Assembly: GCF_026151345.1 (NCBI RefSeq) | Contig: NZ_JAMQPR010000001.1 | Location: 3,605,292 to 3,669,291, forward strand | Origin: Leptospira paudalimensis | GTDB lineage: Bacteria; Spirochaetota; Leptospiria; Leptospirales; Leptospiraceae | DNA length: 64,000 bases | Direction of reading: 5' to 3' | Shown: piece by piece, positions 45,338 to 55,872 of the stretch | Position numbering within the stretch: the stretch's first letter is position 1 | Layout of the letters: the number at the start of each line of letters is the position of its first letter | The notes under the pieces: model-generated | What the model saw: the letters and a program-made list of their open reading frames with translations, nothing else | What the model was told of the DNA's origin: nothing | Database searches by the model: none | Position numbers and translations under genes: made by a program

Positions 45338-48012
45338 AATCTATCATTTCTCACTCTACAAACCAATTGATTGTCCTGTTTCTTATTGTCTCTACAATGG
45401 GATCAGTTTCGATTTTTGCAGAAGGAAATTTAGAAGTTTCGATCCAAATTGTAAAATCCAATTCCGGGAAACCAGTTCCAAATGCAGTAGTGATATCGAA
45501 AAAAGGAAAAACGAGTGGTATCTCAAATGCGGAAGGGATCGCCAAACTACAGTTTCCTGAACCAGGTTATTATGAGATTAAGGTTTCCACTGCTGATAGA
45601 ACCGAATCTTTATTCCGTGAAGTTCGTTTCAAAGGACAAGTGATTCTAGTTTCGATTTCGGAGGCAAATCTCTCTGGAATCGTGGTGAGTGGTGAAAGGG
45701 ATAAAACTCCACTCTCTCGGTATGGCCTTGTCCAAGATGAAATCAAACGTTTACCAGGAGTTTCTGGAGATTCCTTAAAAGCCTTACAAACTGTTCCTGG
45801 TGTTGTGATTGGTGCACCAGTTGGAATTTTACCATCTGTATTTACCAATATCGGAACCAATTTACTCACTGGAAATCCATACTCCAATAGTGAAAGGGGA
45901 GACTTGTCCTTACGAGGTGGAGGAACTAGACAAAACCAATACTATTTTGATGGGTTCCCACTTCCTTATCCTTTCCATTTGGGCAACCAATCCTCTGTAT
46001 TAAATAATAATTTAATCAAATCATTTGATGTGTATACAGGTGCTTTTCCAGCAAAGTATGGTTATGCGACTGGCGGAATCATTGCCATTGAAGGTACTGA
46101 TCGAGTGGATGAGAATAAAACCATCATCAATGTAAATTTATTTTTATCTGATATATATAACCAAACAAAAGTATTACCTGGTCTTGCCATGATCAGTTCT
46201 GGGCGAAAAAATTATCCCAACTTAGTTCTTCTACAAGCGTACCCACAAGGGATTCCTGATGATGCCAAATTTGCTGAATACCATGATTACCAATGGAAAC
46301 TCATTTGGGATGTTCATTCAGACCATCGAATCACATTCCAAACATTTGGAACTAGGGATAGACAAGCATATACAAAAGCACAGGCCGATTTAGAACGTGG
46401 TGGCGGAGACCCACGACCACCGACTGGCCTTGACCGAATGTTCCGAACAGATGGAGTGCGTTATGTTTGGAAAGGAAAATCGTTTCGAAATACATTATCT
46501 TATTCACGTACATGGTTTGATGAATTTTTTGAACTTCGATTCACAAATCCTCTCACAGCTGAAAATATTTTCGGATTACAAAATAGAACCTCTGATACCA
46601 TCACTTACGTACAAAATTCATTTGAGTGGGAATTATGGGAGGAACACTTAAAATTTGAAGCAGGTGTTCAGGGTCGATTTCGTGAGACCACTTTAAAAGG
46701 TGAAAATATTTCGTCTTACAACCGTTTGTTTTACAATATCTTTAACGACTTGTTGAATTCCAATGCTGCGTTTCGTTCTGTGATCGATGGTGATCGAATT
46801 CGTTATCGTGAAAAGTCTGCCTATGCCGAATTTCAATTGAAGTATGGTGGGTTTCGTTTCACACCTGGTGCACGGGTAGACAATTATTCGGGAAGCAATG
46901 AGAGTAATTTAGCACCTAGAATTACTGCCGGTTATGTATTTGATTCAACGAAAACAAGTATTATGGCTGGGCATGGTATCCATTATAATGCTCCTGTTTC
47001 CGTGGAAGCCTTATCAAAAAAATCTGGGAATCCAAATTTATTCATGGAGAGAGCAGAGCATAATTCTTTGGGAATCAGCCAAGAATTTGCAAACAATTGG
47101 CAAATTAAAATCGAAGGTTTTCGGAATATATTCCAAAACATCATTGTTCCGGATGCTTATATAGTTGATCCTTATGCACTCAATAATGATACACGTATCT
47201 TTGTAAATGAAACTGCAAAAGTTCTAGCCAACCCCATTACTCCTAAAAATTTAAATTACTCTAACGCTGGTTATGGGTATTCTGAAGGAGTAGAGATTTT
47301 TTTAAAGAAAACAAGAGACCCAAGAGAACAATCAGGTTTGTTTGGATGGATTTCCTATACCAATTCGATCACAAAACGAATCAATAACCAATCGAGACTT
47401 ACAAGTGATGAGACTAGGAATCGAACCTTACAAAACAACTCTAGAACCTTATTGGCACAAACAAAACTTGGTACCAATTACATAAATTATTATGATGATA
47501 ATAATTTGGAGATCATCTACAATAATGACAAACAAGAATTGTACGACCTCGACAGAACTCATATTCTAAACTTAGTTTTCGGCTATAAATTTAATCCAGA
47601 ATGGATGATTGGTGGACGCCTTCGTTATTTTTCTGGAACTCCATACACTCCCATAACAGGAGCTACACGAGCAAGCCAGGCAGCAACATTTGGGCTCAAT
47701 CTATATTTTCCTAATTATTCAGGAAATTATAATAGTGATCGTTTTTTACCATTCCACCAATTTGATTTGCGAATTGACCGCATTGAAAACTATTCATGGG
47801 GTTATATTAATACTTACATTGAATTTGTGAATTTTTATGGTAGGAGGAACCAAGCGGGTTTCGAATTTGATAATACTAAAAATTACCAACGAAACCAAAA
47901 TCCAAGTCCCACTTATGATACAGTGAACTCTCCTTACATTGTATCCCAAACACCCAATGGAAAAATGGCCATCATTCCTCTAATCAATATAGGAATGGAG
48001 GTAAGATTTTGA
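45334..48012 (+). CDS. TonB-dependent outer-membrane receptor in a TetR operon
   Basis: 892 residues. Signal peptide up to about residue 29 (LIVLFLIVSTMGSVSIFAEG), a carboxypeptidase-like regulatory domain (about 35-110: PVPNAVVISKKGKTSGISNAEG), a plug (LPGVSGDSLKALQTVPGVVIGA, SNSERGDLSLRGGGTRQNQYYFDGFPLPYPFHLG, PAKYGYATGGIIAIEGT) and a long barrel ending GMEVRF with terminal Phe. It is not closely like the receptor at 31491. The 4-bp overlap with tetR and the 4-bp overlap (TTGA) with the lipoprotein gene make a three-gene unit. The ligand is probably what the TetR protein senses. Confidence 0.92.
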   Translation: MKSIISHSTNQLIVLFLIVSTMGSVSIFAEGNLEVSIQIVKSNSGKPVPNAVVISKKGKTSGISNAEGIAKLQFPEPGYYEIKVSTADRTESLFREVRFKGQVILVSISEANLSGIVVSGERDKTPLSRYGLVQDEIKRLPGVSGDSLKALQTVPGVVIGAPVGILPSVFTNIGTNLLTGNPYSNSERGDLSLRGGGTRQNQYYFDGFPLPYPFHLGNQSSVLNNNLIKSFDVYTGAFPAKYGYATGGIIAIEGTDRVDENKTIINVNLFLSDIYNQTKVLPGLAMISSGRKNYPNLVLLQAYPQGIPDDAKFAEYHDYQWKLIWDVHSDHRITFQTFGTRDRQAYTKAQADLERGGGDPRPPTGLDRMFRTDGVRYVWKGKSFRNTLSYSRTWFDEFFELRFTNPLTAENIFGLQNRTSDTITYVQNSFEWELWEEHLKFEAGVQGRFRETTLKGENISSYNRLFYNIFNDLLNSNAAFRSVIDGDRIRYREKSAYAEFQLKYGGFRFTPGARVDNYSGSNESNLAPRITAGYVFDSTKTSIMAGHGIHYNAPVSVEALSKKSGNPNLFMERAEHNSLGISQEFANNWQIKIEGFRNIFQNIIVPDAYIVDPYALNNDTRIFVNETAKVLANPITPKNLNYSNAGYGYSEGVEIFLKKTRDPREQSGLFGWISYTNSITKRINNQSRLTSDETRNRTLQNNSRTLLAQTKLGTNYINYYDDNNLEIIYNNDKQELYDLDRTHILNLVFGYKFNPEWMIGGRLRYFSGTPYTPITGATRASQAATFGLNLYFPNYSGNYNSDRFLPFHQFDLRIDRIENYSWGYINTYIEFVNFYGRRNQAGFEFDNTKNYQRNQNPSPTYDTVNSPYIVSQTPNGKMAIIPLINIGMEVRF

Positions 48013-48650
48013 AACAGTTGATCATCATCGCAATATGTATCATGACACTTCCGTCCTGTTTTGAAAGTGGAAAGGATGTGCAAAATAAGAAGGAAGAAGA
48101 ACAAACTTGGATCCTAACAACTTTATACTGGCAAAGGAATTCTGGCAATTGCATCAAACTTGATAATAATACTAATTCTAGAACTTGTAGTCGCAGACCA
48201 TTAGGAATTTGTAATGTGAACCAACTGATCGTGACACAAGCGGAAGTCAATTTTCTCCTAAACGATACGAAAAACTTACAAAACCGTGTCCCCGATTGCC
48301 AAGAATCAATTTTACAATCAGGAATTTTAAATACAAAGGCAACCACAAACGCAAATACAGACAGCTTTAAAACAAGGTATGGATTTACCATAACTGAATC
48401 CTGCGAAGTTGCTGGAGTCCAACCTGCAGCCGGAACACAACTAGCTAGTTTTGTCCAAATCCAATGGTTGGAATCAGCAAGAGGTAAAATTGCAAAAGCA
48501 GCAAAAGCGATTGTTGCCAATGGATTTTTGCCCCAATCTTCCCGGGATAAGGCTAACAGTTGTTTGCAAATAGAATTTTTAGAATGGGAAAAAGAGTTAG
48601 CCCAAGCGAACAATGATAACAAAATCCTGATCGAAATGACACTACCTTAA
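48009..48650 (+). CDS. Lipoprotein of unknown function in the TetR-receptor operon
   Basis: 213 residues from a TTG start that overlaps the receptor stop by 4 bp. The signal KQLIIIAICIMTLPSCFESG gives Cys17. The body has several Cys residues (NCIKLDNN, TCSRRPLGICNVNQ, CEVAGVQ) and no domain I know. Its position suggests a surface partner of the TonB receptor, as lipoproteins often are. Confidence 0.8.
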   Translation: MKQLIIIAICIMTLPSCFESGKDVQNKKEEEQTWILTTLYWQRNSGNCIKLDNNTNSRTCSRRPLGICNVNQLIVTQAEVNFLLNDTKNLQNRVPDCQESILQSGILNTKATTNANTDSFKTRYGFTITESCEVAGVQPAAGTQLASFVQIQWLESARGKIAKAAKAIVANGFLPQSSRDKANSCLQIEFLEWEKELAQANNDNKILIEMTLP

Positions 48651-48720
48651 AATTGAAAATCCGCTTTCCTTTCTCTAAGACTCTACCATTTTGACTTTAA
48701 TCCCAAGGAAATTGTAAATT

Positions 48721-50397
48721 ATGAGTTTGAATCGATACAGCCGCGTTTTAACCCAAGATGAATCTCTCCCAGCATCCCAAGCCATGATCATTGGTTCAGG
48801 TGTACCATACGAAGATTTAAACAAACCTTTTATAGGTATTGGTAGTACAGGTTTTGATGGGAATCCTTGTAACATGCATTTGACAACACTTGCTGCCTTA
48901 CAAAAAAAAAGTGTCATCGATACAAAACAAATGGTTGGTCTACTCTTCAATACAATTGGTGTGAGTGACGGAATTACCAATGGAAATGATGGGATGCGTT
49001 TTTCCCTTCCTTCAAGAGAAATCATAGCAGATTCAATCGAAACAATTTCTGGAGCTCATTTTTATGATGGGATCATATTCACTGCTGGTTGTGATAAAAA
49101 TATGCCAGGTGCTATCATGGCGATGGCTCGTCTCAATCGTCCTGCCATTATGGTATACGGTGGAACCATCAATGGTGGTCATTTTAAAGGTGAAAAATTA
49201 AATATTGTATCTGCTTTTGAAGCTTACGGTAAAAAAATTAACGGGAAAATTTCCGAAGAAGATTTTAAAGAAGTCATCAAAAATTCCTGCCCAGGCCCTG
49301 GAGCTTGTGGAGGGATGTACACTGCTAACACTATGGCAACAGCCATTGAAGTGATGGGAATGAGTTTACCATACAGTTCTTCTTCTCCTGCAAGAAGTGA
49401 AGAAAAAAAGAAAGAATGCCAAGAGATTGGAAAGTATATGTACAATCTTTTAGAAAAAGACATCAAACCTTCTGATATCATCACTCCAAAATCCATTCTT
49501 AATGCATTACGTGTCATCACAATCCTCGGTGGTTCTACAAATGCTGCACTCCATATGATTGCCATCGCACGTACGATGGGAATCAATTTGGACCTCGACC
49601 AAATCCAAAAGGTAACAGATACAACACCACTGCTTGCTGACATGAAACCAAGTGGAAAGTATTTGATGGAAGATCTGTTTGCGATTGGTGGGACGCCTGC
49701 CATCATGAAATTTATGCTGAAAGAAGGTATGTTAGATGGTTCTTGTATGACCGTCACAGGAAAAACCATTGCAGAAAATTTGGAATCACTTCCAGACCTT
49801 CCAAAAGACCAAGACTTACTCAGACCAGTCAGTAACCCAATTAAAAAAGAAGGCCACATACAAGTGTTATACGGTAACATTGCCAAAAAAGGTGCAGTTG
49901 CAAAAATCACTGGCCATGAAGGGGAAATGTTTGAAGGGAAAGCCATCTGTTTTGATTCTGAAGTAGAAGCAAACGAAGGCATCCGAGATGGGAAAGTGAA
50001 ACCTGGCCATGTCGTTGTGATTCGTTATGTGGGTCCTAAAGGGGGACCAGGGATGCCTGAGATGTTAAAACCAACCTCTGCCATCATCGGAGCTGGTCTT
50101 GGTGATAATGTAGCCCTCATCACTGATGGGAGGTTTTCTGGAGGAAGCCATGGATTTGTGGTGGGTCATATCACTCCAGAAGCGATGGAAGGCGGCGAAA
50201 TTGCATTGGTTGAAAACGGTGATGTTATCTCCATTGATGCACGAACAAACAAATTAGATGTAAAAGTAAGTGCGGAAGAACTAGAAAAACGCCGAGCCAA
50301 ATGGAAAAAACCACCTTACAGGGTGACCAGTGGTTATTTGTGGAAGTACATCCAAATGGTGAAGGATGCAAGTACTGGTTGTTTGACGGACCGGTAA
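48721..50397 (+). CDS. ilvD: Dihydroxy-acid dehydratase
   Basis: 558 residues, full length. It makes branched-chain 2-oxo acids for Ile/Val synthesis and uses an iron-sulfur cluster. Motifs: [55 protein letters not shown] with the cluster Cys residues, [16 protein letters not shown], and near the end [20 protein letters not shown]. It stands apart from its neighbours, with a hairpin following its stop. No other ilv gene is in the window. Confidence 0.97.
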   Translation: MSLNRYSRVLTQDESLPASQAMIIGSGVPYEDLNKPFIGIGSTGFDGNPCNMHLTTLAALQKKSVIDTKQMVGLLFNTIGVSDGITNGNDGMRFSLPSREIIADSIETISGAHFYDGIIFTAGCDKNMPGAIMAMARLNRPAIMVYGGTINGGHFKGEKLNIVSAFEAYGKKINGKISEEDFKEVIKNSCPGPGACGGMYTANTMATAIEVMGMSLPYSSSSPARSEEKKKECQEIGKYMYNLLEKDIKPSDIITPKSILNALRVITILGGSTNAALHMIAIARTMGINLDLDQIQKVTDTTPLLADMKPSGKYLMEDLFAIGGTPAIMKFMLKEGMLDGSCMTVTGKTIAENLESLPDLPKDQDLLRPVSNPIKKEGHIQVLYGNIAKKGAVAKITGHEGEMFEGKAICFDSEVEANEGIRDGKVKPGHVVVIRYVGPKGGPGMPEMLKPTSAIIGAGLGDNVALITDGRFSGGSHGFVVGHITPEAMEGGEIALVENGDVISIDARTNKLDVKVSAEELEKRRAKWKKPPYRVTSGYLWKYIQMVKDASTGCLTDR

Positions 50398-50413
50398 TTT
50401 TACCGATCCGCTA

Positions 50414-50445
50414 ACCCACAAATTTCCTATTTTGAATTTGTGGGT
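50414..50445. terminator. Bidirectional terminator between ilvD and pirin
   Basis: ACCCACAAATT and AATTTGTGGGT pair perfectly over 11 bp with a 10-nt loop. It lies 16 bp after the ilvD stop and its right arm is inside the last codons of the convergent pirin gene. A second imperfect stem overlaps the ilvD stop itself. Confidence 0.75.
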
Positions 50446-51452
50446 GCTTCTTCTTTCCCGTTTGCGTGTTTGGCAAATCTTCCTTTGCCAACATGGACGG
50501 GATCATATGAGTCCCAAGGCCAACCACCAAACTGAGTCTTACGGTAATCATCAAACGCTTGTTGGATTTCCTCTTGTTTGTTCATTACAAATGGTCCGTA
50601 TTGGACAACAGGTTCTGCAATTGGTTTACCTTCTAAGATCAGAATCCTACCTGCTTCCGAACCATTTCGAATTTCGATAGTCTCATCTGCTTTTAGGTTG
50701 TACATATGTTTGCCAGGGACTTGGGTTCCATCGACAACGAGTCCTTCACCACGGAAATAATATACATTTCGGTTGTTTTCTTTTGAAGTTGCTGGTATCA
50801 CAAATTGAACTTCTGGGTCCAGATCCAAAATGTAAATTCCTACTTCGTTTGTCTTATCTGCTGCCCATGAATTGGGAGGTGGATCCAATGCTTTGTCACC
50901 AAATAAAGAACCTGCGACCGTTTTAATTTTGACCTTCTTATGATTTGAATCAGATAAAATTTTGATTGGAATATCTTCGTTCCAAAACATTTTAAAATGT
51001 GGGTCAACAAACTTATCTTTGGCGGGTAAATTGAGCCAGATTTGGAAAAGTTCAAGAGTGTTTTCTTCTGATTCATTGATAAGTGGAAACATTTCAGAAT
51101 GTTGGATACCCGCACCTGCCGTCATCCACTGTACATCTCCGTCACCATATCGGCCAGCAGCTCCTTGTGAATCGGCATGGTCAACCAATCCTCGCTGAAC
51201 AACTGTTACGGTTTCGAATCCTCTATGTGGGTGGCCTGGAAAACCAGGAATGGTCTCACCATGATACATCCTCCATCCATCTTTTCCAACAAAGTCCTGT
51301 CCAATTTGTCTTCCCTGTAAAGATGCTTTGGGTCCAAATTTTCCATTGCCGTTGGGATAAAAATCTTCGTGGTGTACGCAGAACAAAAATGGGTCAGAAG
51401 TTGGCCATTGGAAGTCTAGTTTTTGAGCATATAGTATGGATTTGTGTTTCAT
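50427..51452 (-). CDS. Pirin family protein
   Basis: 341 residues, bicupin. The metal-site cupin shows GHPHRGFETVTVVQRGLVDHADSQG and VQWMTAGAGIQHSEMFP, with the C-terminal cupin from about 180 to 300 (PVVQYGPFVMNKQEEIQQAF closes the family pattern). Pirins are iron-binding and some are quercetinases or regulators. Ends with a Lys/Glu-rich tail past the usual length. The stop lies within a shared terminator. Confidence 0.93.
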   Translation of the reverse strand: MKHKSILYAQKLDFQWPTSDPFLFCVHHEDFYPNGNGKFGPKASLQGRQIGQDFVGKDGWRMYHGETIPGFPGHPHRGFETVTVVQRGLVDHADSQGAAGRYGDGDVQWMTAGAGIQHSEMFPLINESEENTLELFQIWLNLPAKDKFVDPHFKMFWNEDIPIKILSDSNHKKVKIKTVAGSLFGDKALDPPPNSWAADKTNEVGIYILDLDPEVQFVIPATSKENNRNVYYFRGEGLVVDGTQVPGKHMYNLKADETIEIRNGSEAGRILILEGKPIAEPVVQYGPFVMNKQEEIQQAFDDYRKTQFGGWPWDSYDPVHVGKGRFAKHANGKEEAPTNSK

Positions 51453-51503
51453 TTTGTCCTAACAAAAGGGATTACCCTCTAATGATAAGACAAGCAAACG
51501 TTG

Positions 51504-52652
51504 TCAAAAGTTTTTAACAAGAGATACATTCACTCCAAAAGATCCAAATTCTTTGGAACTTTGTGAAGAATTTAGGTCTGGCACCGAGCTAAGTTCCACA
51601 GGAGTTTTTCCTTGGCCTAAATTAAAACCTGTCACTTCCGAAACACTAAAAGAGGAAATTTGGTAAAATCCGCCATATTTGATTCCCAAAGTATCAAACA
51701 CTTTCCAAACAAGTCCCATCTCCAAAGAAACCGAAGCTCCACCTAGTCCACGCATTAATCCTTCTTTTGATTGGAATGCTGTTAAATCAGTTTTGGAAAC
51801 AGGTGGGCTAAAAACAACTTGGTTACTTGCATTTAAACTACCTGTGGAAGATGTTTCAATTCCATAACTCAGTAGTTTTAGTTGGCCCGCAAAGATTGTT
51901 AAATCACCAATCATATAAAAATTGAGCCAATCCGTAATGGATGTAGCAAAACCATAATTCATTCCATAGTTCTTTGTTCTAAATTCAACTGAACCAGTTG
52001 AGAACGCATAACCTTCTGTTACAGTTTGTTCTCCTGTTCGTAAAAATGGAAATTTTAATTGGAAGGATTGGAATGGGCCTTTCGATGATAATTCTGAATA
52101 ACTAAAACTCAATTCAGAAGATGTTGAATCTGTTAAATAGTTGATGGGACCTAAACCGATTTTAAATCCAACCTCATTCACACCAGATTTAACCTTATCA
52201 TTTAGGTAAAGGCCATTTGTACTAAAGCTAGTCCTTGAATCGTTGTATTGTTCTCCTTTCGCGTAAACAAATCCAATAAAAAAATCTTCTGAAAATTGAT
52301 GAGAGTATTTAATGCGTGGTGAAATTGTGGAGGTTGGTCTTGATTCTGCACTCTCCGTAATGATACCAGGAGGGTTTAAATTATTTGTTATGTTACTGCT
52401 GTTGACAAAACTGGAAGCGACACGAGCAGAATTGAGAATACTCGAGACTGATTGTGGTCCACCTTCCGAAGGAGTTTGTACAAATTCACCTGCAAGTTCT
52501 AATACAGCAAGTCTTGATCCAAAAAAAGATTTTTTGGGAGTGGGACTTGTGGGAGGATTTGGTTCTTGATTTGGTTGGGAAACAGGTTGTGCCACAAGCG
52601 GAACAGAGAGGAATACAATGAAGATGAGGTGAAAAAACAGTGTACTTCGCAT
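51504..52652 (-). CDS. Predicted outer-membrane beta-barrel protein
   Basis: 382 residues with a signal peptide (LFFHLIFIVFLSVPLVAQ) and a Pro/Ser-rich linker, followed by amphipathic beta strands (EDFFIGFVYAKGEQY, SELSFSYSELSSKGPFQSFQLKFPF, DWLNFYMIGDLTIFAGQLK) and a C-terminal Phe (NVSLVKNF), the sign of an outer-membrane barrel. I recognise no specific family. A perfect palindrome lies 21 bp upstream of its start at 52673. Confidence 0.75.
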   Translation of the reverse strand: MRSTLFFHLIFIVFLSVPLVAQPVSQPNQEPNPPTSPTPKKSFFGSRLAVLELAGEFVQTPSEGGPQSVSSILNSARVASSFVNSSNITNNLNPPGIITESAESRPTSTISPRIKYSHQFSEDFFIGFVYAKGEQYNDSRTSFSTNGLYLNDKVKSGVNEVGFKIGLGPINYLTDSTSSELSFSYSELSSKGPFQSFQLKFPFLRTGEQTVTEGYAFSTGSVEFRTKNYGMNYGFATSITDWLNFYMIGDLTIFAGQLKLLSYGIETSSTGSLNASNQVVFSPPVSKTDLTAFQSKEGLMRGLGGASVSLEMGLVWKVFDTLGIKYGGFYQISSFSVSEVTGFNLGQGKTPVELSSVPDLNSSQSSKEFGSFGVNVSLVKNF

Positions 52653-52672
52653 TGTTTCAAAAATGAAAATCT

Positions 52673-52687
52673 TAGAAACTGTTTCTA
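52673..52687. promoter_or_regulatory. 15-bp palindrome upstream of the outer-membrane protein gene
   Basis: TAGAAAC-T-GTTTCTA is a perfect odd-length palindrome, with further GTTTC and GAAA pieces close by on the gene side. It is a candidate operator for the gene at 51504-52652. Confidence 0.5.
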
Positions 52688-52751
52688 TTAAAAAAAATTT
52701 AGAATGGCAAATTGGCTTAAAAAATTTACAAACTTTGGAAATATATTTCTT

Positions 52752-53978
52752 CTAGATTGTGTGTTGTCCTAAATCAAAGTGAAACGTTGTCCCTTCTTGT
52801 AACACACTTTCGACCCAAATTTTACCACCATGTTGTTCTATAAAATCTTTACTTAAGATGAGACCAAGCCCAGTGCCTACTTCTTGGGCTGTGCCAGGTG
52901 TTGAAACTTTTCGGTCTAAGCGAAACAAAGAATTGATTTGATCCTTCGTCATTCCTATCCCTTCATCTTTTACGTAAAAACAATGGTTTTTAGAATTAGT
53001 ATCATTCTTTGAATGAGAAGGATTACATCCAATTTCAATTGTTTGGTTGTGATTGCTATATTTGATAGCATTTGAAATCAAATTACGAAAAATTGTTTCG
53101 ATCATAAAAGAATCAGCTATCAATTGAAAAGATTTTGGTATTAGATTCTTGAGTGATAAGTTTTTTTTATGAATTGATAATGATAATAGATCAATCGTTT
53201 TGTGAACCAATTCGTATAAAGAAATCATTACAGGTTGGAACGTGATCATTCCATTTTGTGTGCTTGCCCAATGGAGTAAATTTTCCATAAGTGAATAGAG
53301 TTTTTCTGATGATTCATTTAAAATTTGTAAGTTAAGAAATCTATCTTCGTTGGAAAGAATAGTAATTTTTTCTGATAAACTTTTGGTAAACTCTCTATGT
53401 GACCCTAGAGGACCTTTCAAATCATGAGCAATAATTGAAAAAAATTTGTCTTTGGTTGCATTTAATTCACTCAACCTAAGTGCTGCTTGTTTTAATTTAG
53501 ATTCACTTAATTTGTGTTCGGTGATATCGCGAGCGATTGCACAATTGTATTTTTTGCCATCGTATTCAACTAAATTGACAGTCACTTCAATGGGAATTGA
53601 TGTTCCATCTTTTCTTTTGTTGATAGTTTCTAGTGTAAAAGATTTTCTCTTTAAAATATCTAACCAATGTGCATCCCAAATTTCTTTCGTAAAAAGAGGA
53701 TCCACTTGAAACATTGTCATTGAAAGAAATTCCTCTTTCGAATATCCGAAATTGATACAAGCAGCGTTGTTTACAAATACATACTTACCATGTTCATCCA
53801 ACCATAGGATGGAATCAGATATGGTATCGATAGAAAATTGTGTAAAATGAAGTAAATCGCTAATCTTTGTTTGGTGGTGGTTTTGGTTGATCTGAGACTG
53901 TTTTAGAGTTTGATTCTCCTTTTCTAATTTTTGGATCTCAGCGAGGAGGACTTCGTAGGATTTTTGCGAAGTAGGCAT
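52752..53978 (-). CDS. PAS-domain sensor histidine kinase
   Basis: 408 residues, apparently cytoplasmic. An N-terminal coiled coil (EVLLAEIQKLEKENQTLKQ) leads to a PAS domain (about 45-155: DTISDSILWLDEHGKYVFVNNAA, FGYSKEEFLSM, IAREYD-type end), then HisKA with phospho-accepting His185 in FFSIIAHDLKGPLGSH, and an HATPase domain with NLISNAIKYSNH, DEGIGMTKDQI and GTGLGLILSKDFIEQHGGKIWV. No response regulator gene is adjacent, so its partner is unknown. It is the most upstream minus-strand gene here. Confidence 0.92.
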   Translation of the reverse strand: MPTSQKSYEVLLAEIQKLEKENQTLKQSQINQNHHQTKISDLLHFTQFSIDTISDSILWLDEHGKYVFVNNAACINFGYSKEEFLSMTMFQVDPLFTKEIWDAHWLDILKRKSFTLETINKRKDGTSIPIEVTVNLVEYDGKKYNCAIARDITEHKLSESKLKQAALRLSELNATKDKFFSIIAHDLKGPLGSHREFTKSLSEKITILSNEDRFLNLQILNESSEKLYSLMENLLHWASTQNGMITFQPVMISLYELVHKTIDLLSLSIHKKNLSLKNLIPKSFQLIADSFMIETIFRNLISNAIKYSNHNQTIEIGCNPSHSKNDTNSKNHCFYVKDEGIGMTKDQINSLFRLDRKVSTPGTAQEVGTGLGLILSKDFIEQHGGKIWVESVLQEGTTFHFDLGQHTI

Positions 53979-54108
53979 AAGGAATGACTTATTTTACAAA
54001 GCTTACAAAAAATTGCCAAGAACTATGTGAAATTCAATTTAAGAATCCAATTCTGGAAATTGACTTGACCAAGTAAAAATGATCAATCTAACTTAACAGC
54101 CTCTAGTT

Positions 54109-55872
54109 ATGGCTTGTCTGTTTTGTCAAAATGGTTCAAAAACATTTTCTCGTTTGGAACCCATCCAGGAATTGAGCCAAACTCCTAATTTTCCAATCCA
54201 TGACATCGTAGGAGAAACACTAACTCCTTACCGAGAAATTTATGAATGTTCCCAATGCCATCAGTATTGGTGGATCCGGGTAAAAGGAACGGGAGACCCA
54301 AGGTCCACCTATCCAGAGTATTACGAACAAACTGCAGAATTAATTGATGACCAACGTTTAGAATTGATCCGTTATCCATCGGTGGATCACCTCTTGCGTT
54401 ACGGTGGATTAAACTATCCCTATTCCTTTTTTACAGAAGTATTGGAAAAAATTGCACTTACGGAAAAAGATTCGCTCAAACAAATCTTTTTAAAACGAAC
54501 TCAGAACTTACCCAGTTCAGCAAAACTATGGTTGCGTACTTGGTTTCAAAAAGAATTTCCGAAAGAATTTTTAGATGAGAAAACAAAAGGTTTTCCCAGT
54601 GGGGCCAATTTACTGCACTCGATGCGAGAAGGAGAATCTATTTTGGTTACTGAGTGGATCACGATCGATCAATTTGTGATTCTTTCAGTTTATGATGAAG
54701 TGTATACACTCACGGCCTTTCATCTAAACGAAAAAAAAATCCTTTGGAGTCGGCCAGTCAAACGACCATTTTTGGAAGGATTATCCATTCCTTATTTGTT
54801 CTATCAGTCTGGACATTTGTGTTATTACCAAGGGTTTCAAAAGGGATCAGAATTTGATTCCAAACTCAATCGACCGAATGAGTTGTTATTATTTGATCTA
54901 AATGGTAATTTAGAAATTTCAATTCCACTTGCCCTTCGTTGTTACGACGTACTTTCAACAGAAGAACGAGATGTATCTGAATACCGTTTGGTTCATAATT
55001 TTTATTTTACCATCATCGAAGAAACATTATACCTTCCTCATGGGAATGAGGTCCATATTTACAATTTGAAGTCAAAAAAATTGATCCATACTTTAAAATC
55101 TCCAAATGGTGATGCCTTTACTGGTAAAACTTTCCTGACTCAAACAGGAATCATCCTATTTCACACATTAAAGGGAGTATTTGCAATTAACAATGAGTAT
55201 GAAATTGTATTTCAATACAGTTCCAAGTTCCATCCAGTTTCGATTGATTCAAAATTAAATTTTTACTATTATTATGCTATTGTAGACATTATCCAAACGG
55301 GGGAACAAAAACGTTTTTCAAAAACACAAGATTCGGGAATCAATCTACCATTCGAATTGGCATCTCTTCCTATCGAATTCAAAGATAAAATATTGATTCC
55401 ATTTGTTTGGGACAAATCCTATTTGTTAGATGAAAATCTCAATGTCACAAAGGAATTTGCGTTTACTTGTACGGATACCTTAGGTCCCCATTCTTTTGCT
55501 GTTACAAAATCACCCATTCTCAACGTAGAAGACAAACTTATTTTTACAAATGATTACCATTCTATTGTTATGATAGATGAATTAGGAAATGAGATCAGTC
55601 ATATTCCGATCCAATCAGAAGTAATCCAATTGTTTAGTTTTGATGGAAAACATACTGTTGTCACTCTTTCTTGTTATGACGAGTACAGTGAAGACAATCA
55701 AATTGATTTGATATTACTCGGTAAAAATGGAGAGCAATTACTTCGAAAATTGTTCCCAGGTCCTGAAGGATTGAGTGCAAATTTCAATGGATTTCTCATT
55801 TTTACCCAACAAAATCTGATTTATTCATTCGATTTGTTTCAGCAAATTGAATTAACCATAAACCCAAAATGA
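54109..55872 (+). CDS. Two-CxxC protein with propeller-like repeats, unknown function
   Basis: 587 residues, no signal peptide. The N-terminus has two cysteine pairs, CLFC (3-6) and CSQC (about 48-51), as in a split zinc ribbon, followed by a helical region (YSFFTEVLEKIALTEKDSLKQIFLKR) and from about 180 on beta-rich repeats of WD/PQQ-like type (ILWSRPVKRPF, LLLFDLNGNLEISIPLAL, VHIYNLKSKKLIHTLKSP, GNEISHIPIQSEVIQLFSF). I recognise no family. The stop overlaps the start of a 7TMR-DISM/PP2C gene by 4 bp, so the two are translationally coupled and may act together. Confidence 0.78.
   Translation: MACLFCQNGSKTFSRLEPIQELSQTPNFPIHDIVGETLTPYREIYECSQCHQYWWIRVKGTGDPRSTYPEYYEQTAELIDDQRLELIRYPSVDHLLRYGGLNYPYSFFTEVLEKIALTEKDSLKQIFLKRTQNLPSSAKLWLRTWFQKEFPKEFLDEKTKGFPSGANLLHSMREGESILVTEWITIDQFVILSVYDEVYTLTAFHLNEKKILWSRPVKRPFLEGLSIPYLFYQSGHLCYYQGFQKGSEFDSKLNRPNELLLFDLNGNLEISIPLALRCYDVLSTEERDVSEYRLVHNFYFTIIEETLYLPHGNEVHIYNLKSKKLIHTLKSPNGDAFTGKTFLTQTGIILFHTLKGVFAINNEYEIVFQYSSKFHPVSIDSKLNFYYYYAIVDIIQTGEQKRFSKTQDSGINLPFELASLPIEFKDKILIPFVWDKSYLLDENLNVTKEFAFTCTDTLGPHSFAVTKSPILNVEDKLIFTNDYHSIVMIDELGNEISHIPIQSEVIQLFSFDGKHTVVTLSCYDEYSEDNQIDLILLGKNGEQLLRKLFPGPEGLSANFNGFLIFTQQNLIYSFDLFQQIELTINPK

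Noticed and set aside
52673..52687. LexA box
   Set aside because: The leptospiral LexA pattern as I recall it (TTTG-N5-CAAA) is not present; the palindrome differs.
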